Source: JBHELT01 sp046262935 (GTDB lineage: Bacteria > Actinomycetota > CADDZG01 > JAHWKV01). From it: DNA of 23,777 bases. Below the pieces are notes generated by a model. The model searched no databases and had not been told where the DNA came from. It saw nothing but the letters and a program-made list of their open reading frames with translations. The stretch lies in the NCBI GenBank assembly GCA_046262935.1, contig JBHELT010000010.1, forward strand, positions 1 to 23,777, given 5' to 3'. Shown one piece after another: positions 7,253 to 12,630 of this stretch; position 1 is the first letter of the stretch; every line of letters starts with the position of its first letter. The position numbers and the translations under genes were made by a program.

Positions 7253-7753
7253 CTGCCCACTTACGAATATGCCTGCAACGGCTGCGCAAGACGCTTCGAG
7301 ATCTGGCAGTCGTTCAACGACAACGCCCTCGAAACATGCGAGGTCTGTGGCGGTCATCTAAGGCGCGTTTTTCATCCGGTTGGGGTCCTTTTCAAGGGTT
7401 CTGGTTTCTATTCGACCGACTCGAAGGATTCCAAAAGTCAGGGAAAAAACGGCAAATCGGGCGAACGCAAGCCAGCCTCCTCAGGATCTGGCTCCGGCGA
7501 GGGCTCGTCGGAGTCCTCGGGGTCCTCGGGCTCCTCGGAGTCCTCGGGGTCCTCGGAGTCCTCGGGGTCCTCGGGGTCCTCGGGGTCCTCGGGCTCGTCG
7601 GGGTCCTCGGGCTCGAGAGGAAGCAGGGATGGGTCGTCGGGGTCGAGCAGAAGCGGCGAGGGCTCGAGGACCGGGGGCAGCTCCTCGGAAGGGGGGCCGA
7701 AGCCGAATAAGGGTTCCGGGGCCGATTCTTCAGAAGGTTCCGGGGCCAAGTAG
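7253..7753 (+). CDS. FmdB-family zinc-ribbon protein with long Ser/Gly-rich tail
   Basis: The first 50 residues are a CxxC zinc ribbon of the FmdB/putative regulatory family: PTYEYAC with Cys8 and Cys11, ETCEVCGG with Cys29 and Cys32, then the usual FKGSGFY (about 47-53). Family members begin MPTYEY, which here falls on CTG (7253) with a well-placed GGAGG, so a rare CTG start is inferred, giving 166 aa. Starting at the upstream ATG (7124) would add 43 residues without family resemblance. After a Lys-rich linker the protein continues as about 90 residues of mostly Ser and Gly with Glu and Arg, encoded partly by a 9-bp repeat. The biochemical role of the family is not settled. The neighbouring CpaB-like gene is a common partner in actinobacteria. 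Confidence 0.85.
   Translation: MPTYEYACNGCARRFEIWQSFNDNALETCEVCGGHLRRVFHPVGVLFKGSGFYSTDSKDSKSQGKNGKSGERKPASSGSGSGEGSSESSGSSGSSESSGSSESSGSSGSSGSSGSSGSSGSRGSRDGSSGSSRSGEGSRTGGSSSEGGPKPNKGSGADSSEGSGAK
7501..7614 (+). repeat. 9-bp tandem repeat (TCCTCGGGG-type) encoding Ser-Ser-Gly
   Basis: About a dozen imperfect copies of TCCTCGGGG, with TCCTCGGAG and TCGTCGGGG variants, run head to tail inside the FmdB-like gene. Each unit encodes SSG or SSE, so gain or loss of a unit keeps the reading frame. The array also keeps other frames open on both strands, producing spurious long ORFs. Confidence 0.9.
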
Positions 7754-7843
7754 TCTTCGCGCCCCAGGCAGGAAACCGGACCGGAAGGCTAGAATCTCGC
7801 TCACTTCCCCTCATGCCCGGCTGTCCTCACGAGGGGAGACTTG

Positions 7844-8593
7844 ATGACCACTTTGGTTCTTCCGCGCAGAAGAGCATCGATCCGCGGGATCGTCGTTGTT
7901 GCTGCCGCCGTCGCTACCGGTTTTGCGGTTTATTCGTACCTTTCTTGGCTACGGGCGCAGGTACCTGTGGCCGGGCATCTGGTTTCCGTGGTGGTTGCCG
8001 CGAGGGATGTCGAAGCGGGAGTGTCGATCACTCCCGAGATGCTGCGTATCGCACGCATGCCCGACCGATATCTGCCAGCGGCGGTGCTTCGCGACCCAGC
8101 AAGAGCGATAGGGCGAACCACGTCTTCGCCTTTGTTCGAAGGCGAGACCGTCACGATTCGAAGACTGTCGGCCGACGGCGGACTTTCTGCGTCGGTCCCC
8201 AAAGGGATGCGGGCATATTCGCTCAGCATCTCTTCGGGATCGAGCCTTGGCTTTTCGCCGAAACCCGGGGACCGGGTCGACGTGATCGTCACCTATCTTC
8301 GAGAAGTGCTCGGCGAAGCACAGGCGATAACCGTGCTGAGGAACGCACAGGTATTAGCATCGGGGGGCAAAGTCAGATCTTCGTTCGCATCCGGTAAGGT
8401 AACTGACCGCTTAGGACTCGATGGATCGAGCGGTCCGGGATCGGCCATCACATTGCTTGTCTCACCTCAGGATTCGGAACGGCTCGCGATGGCCGAGGCG
8501 TTAGGAAGGATCACAGTAGTGCTGGCCCCAAGCAAGCCTGATGGACAATCGCCTCCGGCTCCCATTTCGCCGAAGGATGTTCGCGCTCAGTGA
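7844..8593 (+). CDS. SAF-domain protein, CpaB/RcpC-like Flp pilus assembly family
   Basis: A 249-aa protein with a basic N-terminus, one membrane segment (about 14-35), then a SAF domain (about 48-110) with VVAARDVEAGVSITPEML and GRTTSSPLFEGETVTI, followed by an RcpC/CpaB-like region (about 118-232) with SLSISSGSSLGFSPKPGDRVDVI and ITLLVSPQDSERLAMAEALG. This is the CpaB layout; in Tad pilus systems CpaB sits in the envelope. No other tad/cpa genes are present, and actinobacterial genomes often have such SAF proteins beside an fmdB-like gene, so a pilus role is uncertain. ATG 7844 is chosen over the adjacent TTG 7841 because the GAGGGGAG at 7831-7838 is better spaced. Its TGA overlaps the uppP start (GTGA). 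Confidence 0.85.
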   Translation: MTTLVLPRRRASIRGIVVVAAAVATGFAVYSYLSWLRAQVPVAGHLVSVVVAARDVEAGVSITPEMLRIARMPDRYLPAAVLRDPARAIGRTTSSPLFEGETVTIRRLSADGGLSASVPKGMRAYSLSISSGSSLGFSPKPGDRVDVIVTYLREVLGEAQAITVLRNAQVLASGGKVRSSFASGKVTDRLGLDGSSGPGSAITLLVSPQDSERLAMAEALGRITVVLAPSKPDGQSPPAPISPKDVRAQ

Positions 8594-9438
8594 ACGTCGT
8601 AGAAGCCATGATCCTTGGACTTGTTCAGGGACTCACCGAATTCATCCCGATATCTTCCAAGACCCATTTGATCATGATCCCCGCTCTCCTCGGCTGGAAG
8701 GGTTCTTGCACAGGACATAGTTACTGCCATCCTCCCCTTCCGTTCCTGACCCTGTTGCACGCGGGGACCCTGGTAGCGGCACTCATCTACTTCAGGCGCG
8801 AGATCATGGAAACCCTCGATGGCCTAGACCGGCCAAGCCCAGGTCGCAAACTCATCTTGCTGCTGATAGTTGGAACCATCCCAGCCGCAGTACTTGGCTT
8901 CATCTTCGAGGATCGCTTGCAGAAGTTGTTCGATCAACCAGCACTGGCATCTCTCGCTCTTGTGCTGACCGCGGTGATCTTGACCGCAACCGAAACCCTT
9001 TTCCGGCGGCGGTCCCATGAAGACAAGATCGAAGAGACGGTTTTCTCGGATGTCGAAAAGATCACGTCGGAAGTAGATGCAACGCGCGCCGGTGCCATCG
9101 GCCTTGCTCAGAGTTTGGCTCTGCTGCCCGGCATATCCCGAGCTGGCACTACGATCGGAGCCGGCCTTCTTGCTGGCCTGCCGCGCGCACAGGCAGCCCG
9201 TTTCTCATTCATGCTCTCGCTGCCGATCATCGCTGGGACCGTTCTTGCCGAGGTGCCTAAGTTAAGCCATTTCGATATCGGCCTTGTTCCTACCCTGGTC
9301 GGGTTCTTCGCAGCGTTAGTCGCCGGTTATGCAGCGATCGCGGGAATGATCGGTTATCTGCAGAAGCGTGGGCTTTATCCCTTCGCCGCCTACTGCCTGG
9401 TAGTTGGACCTATCGCGTACTACGTGCTCACCCGATGA
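8590..9438 (+). CDS. uppP: Undecaprenyl-diphosphatase (BacA/UppP family)
   Basis: A 282-aa polytopic membrane protein that dephosphorylates undecaprenyl diphosphate to recycle the lipid carrier for peptidoglycan and other wall polymers. Motif 1 is QGLTEFIPISS then KTHL (13-27), with Glu17, Ser22-Ser23 and His26; motif 2 is LPGISRAGTTIGAG (179-192) with Ser183 and Arg184; ALPRAQAARFSF-like GLPRAQAARFSF follows. Family proteins usually read SS(S/T)GH in motif 1, so Lys24-Thr25 is unusual; Gln13 in place of the first Glu is a common variant. A Cys/His-bearing insertion (CTGHSYCH, 40-47) lies between the first two helices. The GTG start overlaps the CpaB-like stop, and its TGA overlaps the next ORF (ATGA). 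Confidence 0.93.
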   Translation: MNVVEAMILGLVQGLTEFIPISSKTHLIMIPALLGWKGSCTGHSYCHPPLPFLTLLHAGTLVAALIYFRREIMETLDGLDRPSPGRKLILLLIVGTIPAAVLGFIFEDRLQKLFDQPALASLALVLTAVILTATETLFRRRSHEDKIEETVFSDVEKITSEVDATRAGAIGLAQSLALLPGISRAGTTIGAGLLAGLPRAQAARFSFMLSLPIIAGTVLAEVPKLSHFDIGLVPTLVGFFAALVAGYAAIAGMIGYLQKRGLYPFAAYCLVVGPIAYYVLTR

Positions 9439-9656
9439 TCATCTCCGAGGCGCAGAAAGCGCGGCTCGATGAAGCTTGGGCAAGGGTGCAAACGGCCCGG
9501 CGCGAGCTGGATGCGATCATCGGGGACAACTACCTAACACCGAGGGTCAGCATCGTCGCCGTCCACTTCGTATCACTGACCTCGGCGGTTGAGAAACTTC
9601 GCTGGGCCGAAACCGAGTGGCTTGAACTATCTAAAGAGCTACAGCAGGACGCCTGA
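9435..9656 (+). CDS. Hypothetical 73-aa helical protein coupled to uppP
   Basis: The ATG overlaps the uppP stop (ATGA at 9435-9438), which supports translation. The product is rich in Ala, Glu, Arg and Leu: a helix at about 4-30 (EAQKARLDEAWARVQTARRE), a short break containing DNYLTPRV, then a second helix to the end with LRWAETEWLELSKELQ. It therefore looks like a soluble two-helix hairpin or short coiled coil without signal or membrane segment. I recognise no family. As the last gene of the cpaB-like/uppP cluster it may modulate one of those membrane proteins, but that is only inferred from position. Confidence 0.65.
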   Translation: MIISEAQKARLDEAWARVQTARRELDAIIGDNYLTPRVSIVAVHFVSLTSAVEKLRWAETEWLELSKELQQDA

Positions 9657-9917
9657 CCCGCAGTCAGACCCTCGCTCCGGGTATGCGGCCCGGCCTTGGC
9701 TCCGAGACGTGGAAGTGCCCCAGGGGATCGATCCCATCGTCAAGCTATCGGGCCCGACGCGTTAGCTACGCCTCCGTACGCCTCAAGTCGGACAGGTTCT
9801 CTTTTCGCGACTTGCCTTGGTCCGGGCCAGTTGGCACAGGTCTCATCTTTTCGCGAGTTTATTTCTTGATCTTCGGGGCAGGAATCTAGTTATCACCGAC
9901 GAACACTTATTGCAGCC
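9657..9917. other. Intergenic region before the methyltransferase gene
   Basis: These 261 bases hold no convincing gene; a 68-aa ORF at 9683-9889 is judged spurious. CCGGG-N7-CCCGG (9677-9693) can fold as a small hairpin after the uppP cluster. TCTTTTCGCGA occurs twice (9800-9810 and 9846-9856), each containing the palindrome TCGCGA, and could be an operator for the next gene. No tRNA-like cloverleaf was seen. Confidence 0.35.
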
Positions 9918-10688
9918 ATGCTGACTTCACTAAGCCCGGTCACGTTCGATCGAGCCGTCCCGTTCTTCGATGAGACGCGCGGTCTTCCGTCGCATGTTCA
10001 CAAGCAAGTTGTCGACATGCTGGCCATGAGGCTGGATGGAGCATCGCAAGTACTCGAGATGGGTGCCGGAAGGGGAAGGTTCGCGATCCCATTAGCGACG
10101 GCTGGCATTCCCATCACTGGGATCGACATATCTCTGCCGATGATCGCCAAGCTCCTCGAAGATCAGGATACTAAGCATCGCGTGAAGGTCATCCGAGCTG
10201 ATGCAGTTGCGCTGCCTTTCGCCGATGGGTCTTTCGATGCGACATTCGCCTGCCACGTACTTCATCTGATCACTGATTGGCGATGCGCCGTGGAAGAGAT
10301 GGTCCGCGTTGTTCGCCCAGGTGGTCAGGTGTTGTTCGATCTGGGACACGGATCATCCGAACAAAGAGACTTTGACAACTGGATCACCGCGCGGTTCGGT
10401 GATGCTCGAAAGGGCGTAACCGAATGCGCCGACGTCGATGAATTACTTTCCTCGCTCGGAGGAAAACGCGTTGATATCCCAGAGTTCACTTTCGAATCGG
10501 TGCGCAGCCCAGCGACTTTCATAGACCGGGTCCTCGCCGACAGGTATTCGTTCACATGGTCGCTCAACGCCGATCAACGGCAACAACTTGGCAACGAGTT
10601 AAAGGTATGGGCTGAGGCCCGATATGGGGACATTGACAGCACGATCAGCATGCACACGACGGTTGTTTGGCGAGGCTACGAGTTCTGA
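9918..10688 (+). CDS. Class I SAM-dependent methyltransferase
   Basis: A 256-aa protein with a Methyltransf_11-type Rossmann fold. Motif I is VLEMGAGRGRFA (45-56), acidic residue Asp70 in GIDIS ends strand 2, ADAVALPFADGSFD (about 94-107) is motif II/III, CHVLHLITDW follows, and VVRPGGQVLFDLG marks motif IV and strand 5. These show SAM binding. The acceptor could be a small molecule, quinone or lipid; the C-terminal third contains no recognisable substrate motif. It is a single gene, ending convergently with the small lipoprotein-like gene, so context gives no pathway. The start ATG at 9918 fits the domain boundary; no strong Shine-Dalgarno sequence is evident. Confidence 0.9.
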   Translation: MLTSLSPVTFDRAVPFFDETRGLPSHVHKQVVDMLAMRLDGASQVLEMGAGRGRFAIPLATAGIPITGIDISLPMIAKLLEDQDTKHRVKVIRADAVALPFADGSFDATFACHVLHLITDWRCAVEEMVRVVRPGGQVLFDLGHGSSEQRDFDNWITARFGDARKGVTECADVDELLSSLGGKRVDIPEFTFESVRSPATFIDRVLADRYSFTWSLNADQRQQLGNELKVWAEARYGDIDSTISMHTTVVWRGYEF

Positions 10689-10706
10689 GGGGTTGCCCCG
10701 CCCTCA
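10686..10706. terminator. Candidate bidirectional terminator joining two convergent stop codons
   Basis: TGAGGG-N9-CCCTCA forms a 6-bp stem whose left arm begins with the methyltransferase TGA and whose right arm ends with the stop of the minus-strand gene. An alternative GGGG-TTG-CCCC stem lies inside. No T-run follows on either side, so strength is uncertain. Confidence 0.4.
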
Positions 10707-11072
10707 GCGGATACCGGTGTCGCAGGTGATCACGACATGAGCGAAAGTCTTAGCGCTCACCGTTACATCTTGGGGCTTGCATCCGCCGAAAGCGCCGGGC
10801 GCTTGCGCTGTGACCGTGTAACTACCGGGGGCCAAGGTCATTTTGAAAGCGCCATTGCCATCGGTTCGCGTCACGCCTGCCGCCGAATCGGAACCTGTTC
10901 GAGTCGCTTTGATCAGCGCCGACTCTGGCTGGTTTGGGCAGGGACTATCAAGCCGCTCAACCGGGCAAGTGGGACCGGAAACGACTTTTCCCTGCACACC
11001 CGAGTCGGTAACGATGACGGTTCGGGAGCACGCGAGACAGGTCACCGCAATCACGGCTGCCAACCAACGCAT
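10704..11072 (-). CDS. Small secreted or lipoprotein-like protein with carboxypeptidase-regulatory-like fold
   Basis: From ATG 11072 the product is 122 aa. It starts MRWLAAVIAVTCLACSRT, a short hydrophobic signal ending at a Cys (Cys15) that resembles but does not fully meet a lipobox, because Cys12 occupies the usual Leu position. The mature part has GVQGKVVSGPTCP, GVTRTDGNGAFKMTLAPGSY and TVTAQAP, the pattern of a transthyretin-like/CarboxypepD_reg beta-sandwich. Four further Cys residues suggest disulfides, consistent with export. The ORF is open 92 codons upstream, but that part runs into msrA coding sequence and has no secretory character, so the later start is preferred. Function is unknown; such folds often act in binding or cell-surface contacts. 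Confidence 0.7.
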   Translation of the reverse strand: MRWLAAVIAVTCLACSRTVIVTDSGVQGKVVSGPTCPVERLDSPCPNQPESALIKATRTGSDSAAGVTRTDGNGAFKMTLAPGSYTVTAQAPGAFGGCKPQDVTVSAKTFAHVVITCDTGIR

Positions 11073-11189
11073 ACCTGCAGATGCTACTCCGGTATCCACG
11101 ACCATCGCGGTTCGGCTAGAGCACAAAGTTGCCGAGCGGGCCACGAGACCCAACTTCTTTATCCGCAGTTCTGAGGTAGCGTATCGGTC

Positions 11190-11711
11190 ATGACATACGA
11201 GACCGCAACCCTCGGCGCCGGATGCTTCTGGGGTGTCGAATACGTTTTTAGAAGAGTGCCAGGGGTTACAGATGTTGCAGTCGGGTTCAGCGGGGGCCAT
11301 GTGCCGGACCCGAGTTACAAACTGGTTTGCTATTCCGATACTGGGCATGCCGAAGTAGCTCGGATCACGTTTGACCCCAAGAAGGTCTCATTCGAGCAAT
11401 TACTCGATGTCTTCTGGGCGATGCACGATGCAACGCAGGTGGATCGACAAGGACCCGACGTTGGCAACCAGTACCGCAGCGCGATCTTCTACGAGAACGA
11501 GGATCAAAAGGAAGTGGCCGAATCTTCACGAGAGCGTGCTGGTGCACGCTTTTCAAAGCCCATCGCCACCGAGATCACGAAGTTGAACGCCTTCTATCCT
11601 GCTGAGGACTACCACCAGGCCTACTACGAAAAGAATGGTCACGAGCCCTATTGCCACGTGGTTCCGGTCAAAGAACTCGAGAGGCTAGGACTCGTAGCCG
11701 CCAACGAATAG
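11190..11711 (+). CDS. msrA: Peptide-methionine (S)-S-oxide reductase MsrA
   Basis: A 173-aa repair enzyme that reduces methionine-S-sulfoxide in oxidised proteins. The catalytic GCFWG lies at residues 11-15 with nucleophile Cys12, then GVTDVAVGFSGG, SYKLVCYSDTGHAEV (43-56) and the signature DVGNQYRSAIF (90-100). Recycling Cys155 in HEPYCHVVP near the C-terminus is present, as in two-Cys enzymes, and Cys47 is a common extra. Length and order are normal. The ATG at 11190 follows a weak GAGG. It is divergent from the small exported protein and followed closely by the SRPBCC gene. MsrB is not in the window. Confidence 0.96.
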   Translation: MTYETATLGAGCFWGVEYVFRRVPGVTDVAVGFSGGHVPDPSYKLVCYSDTGHAEVARITFDPKKVSFEQLLDVFWAMHDATQVDRQGPDVGNQYRSAIFYENEDQKEVAESSRERAGARFSKPIATEITKLNAFYPAEDYHQAYYEKNGHEPYCHVVPVKELERLGLVAANE

Positions 11712-11742
11712 ACTGCGGCGCACCGAACCTGGAGGGCCCTGA

Positions 11743-12180
11743 ATGGTACGCGTGGAAGTTAGCACCGACATCAACAAACCTGTTCACGAGGTCTTCACAT
11801 ACGTTCGCGACGAGGACAACGTACCCAAGTGGGACCAAGACCTGCTCGCTGTGAAGAGAACCACCGAAGGCGAATTCGGGGTAGGCACCTCATTTCACTT
11901 GGACATCAAACCGTTCATGGGTCAAACCGAAGGAACCGGCGAAGTTATCGGTTACGACCCCGATAAGAAGATCGAGTTCCAGTTCAAGATGGGCAAGTTG
12001 CAGCCGCATGTATGGCATCTGTTTGAGGCTTCCGGCCCTGGGACCAGATTCACTCGCGTGGTCGAGATAGAACCACCCGGCATCATGAAGCTCATGTCGC
12101 CCATGATGAAAGCCCAGATCAGGAAACAGAACGTCGCTTATCTCGCCAGACTGAAGTCCCTAGTCGAGTCCCAGGGCTAG
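11743..12180 (+). CDS. SRPBCC (START/polyketide cyclase-like) family protein
   Basis: A 145-aa protein with the helix-grip START-like pattern: an opening strand VRVEVSTDINKPVHEVFTYV (2-21), DEDNVPKWDQDLLAV, a middle set of strands with GTGEVIGYDPDKKIEFQF, HVWHLFEASGPGTRFTRVVEIE, and a long C-terminal helix with MKAQIRKQNVAYLARLKSLVE. Members bind hydrophobic ligands in a cavity; the sequence does not tell which. The start ATG has CTGGAGGG about 8 bases upstream. It lies 31 bases after msrA and is probably co-transcribed with it. It converges on the frameshifted SnoaL-like gene. Confidence 0.85.
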   Translation: MVRVEVSTDINKPVHEVFTYVRDEDNVPKWDQDLLAVKRTTEGEFGVGTSFHLDIKPFMGQTEGTGEVIGYDPDKKIEFQFKMGKLQPHVWHLFEASGPGTRFTRVVEIEPPGIMKLMSPMMKAQIRKQNVAYLARLKSLVESQG

Positions 12181-12183
12181 GGG

Positions 12184-12201
12184 CTAGACCAGCTAGACCA
12201 G
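12184..12201 (+). repeat. Tandem 9-bp duplication CTAGACCAG x2
   Basis: Two exact head-to-tail copies of CTAGACCAG lie at the junction of the SRPBCC gene and the SnoaL-like gene. The second copy holds the stop codon of the latter; the first would supply another in-frame stop. It is probably a small slippage duplication. Confidence 0.6.
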
Positions 12202-12572
12202 CTCGCCCCACTTCGCCCGCCACTCGGGGGCCGGGAATGACTCGCTCCAATAGGCCGTTTCTTTGCGGATCTTGCCTTCGAACAATTCGAAGATGAACAC
12301 CGTCTTGAAGATGGCGCCTGATCCATAATCGAGTTCGGCCTCCGCAACCACCAGATCGCCCCCGCTCACCATGCGGCGCGGCGTGATGGAGGGCAGCTGA
12401 GGGAACGAGCCGTAGATAGCACGGCGGTTGTCGGCCCCTTCACCGATTCTCCCGACTGGGGCCAGTCCATCACTGCGTCATCATGGAAAAGCTCGTCCAT
12501 GACCTGCACCTTCTTTGCATTGATGCACTCGATCAGGCGTTCAATGACTTTCTCGTTGTCGCGCTCGGACAT
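12193..12572 (-). pseudogene. SnoaL/NTF2-like protein broken by a one-base frameshift
   Basis: The first frame gives MSERDNEKVIERLIECINAK then ELFHDDAVMDWPQSGESVKG, the typical start of a SnoaL/NTF2-like fold, and then runs into an unrelated Arg/Ser-rich end and a stop. From the G run at 12435-12438 another frame continues with ADNRRAIYGSFPQLP, MVSGGDLVVAEAELDYG, KTVFIFELFEGKIRKE and WRAKWGELV to TAG at 12193-12195, exactly the rest of such a domain. Adding one G to the run restores a 126-aa protein. The ATG at 12572 is favoured over the one at 12578 because GGAGG lies 8 bases from it but only 2 from the other. The break may be a real mutation or a sequencing error in the homopolymer. Confidence 0.8.
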
Positions 12573-12630
12573 GGTCATTTCCTCCTTGGTTAGATGCCGT
12601 CAGCATAAGACCGTTTCTGTCGTACCCACC

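Noticed and set aside
7336..7844. Long ORFs in other frames on both strands over the Ser/Gly repeat, with Pro/Arg/Asp-Glu repeats
   Set aside because: The 9-bp repeat keeps all its frames open; only the zinc-ribbon frame begins with a recognisable domain and ribosome site.
7844..9438. A Tad/Flp pilus locus suggested by the CpaB-like gene
   Set aside because: No secretion ATPase, TadB/C, prepilin or prepilin peptidase gene accompanies it; the neighbours are fmdB-like and uppP.
7097..9768. 14-base repeat CGACGCGTTAGCTA at 7097-7110 and 9755-9768
   Set aside because: One or two exact 14-mer pairs are expected by chance in a window of this size; flanks do not match.
9683..9889. 68-aa plus-strand ORF between the uppP cluster and the methyltransferase
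   Set aside because: Arg/Ser-rich composition without domain character, no ribosome site, and no coupling to neighbours; looks like chance open frame.
10704..11348. 214-aa version of the minus-strand secreted protein
   Set aside because: The first 92 residues overlap the msrA coding region and its promoter and have no family resemblance; the ATG at 11072 directly precedes a signal-like segment.
12435..12440. Programmed -1 frameshift in the SnoaL-like gene
   Set aside because: AAG-GGG does not allow good re-pairing of the P-site tRNA after a -1 slip, and such programming is not known for this family; mutation or sequencing error is simpler.
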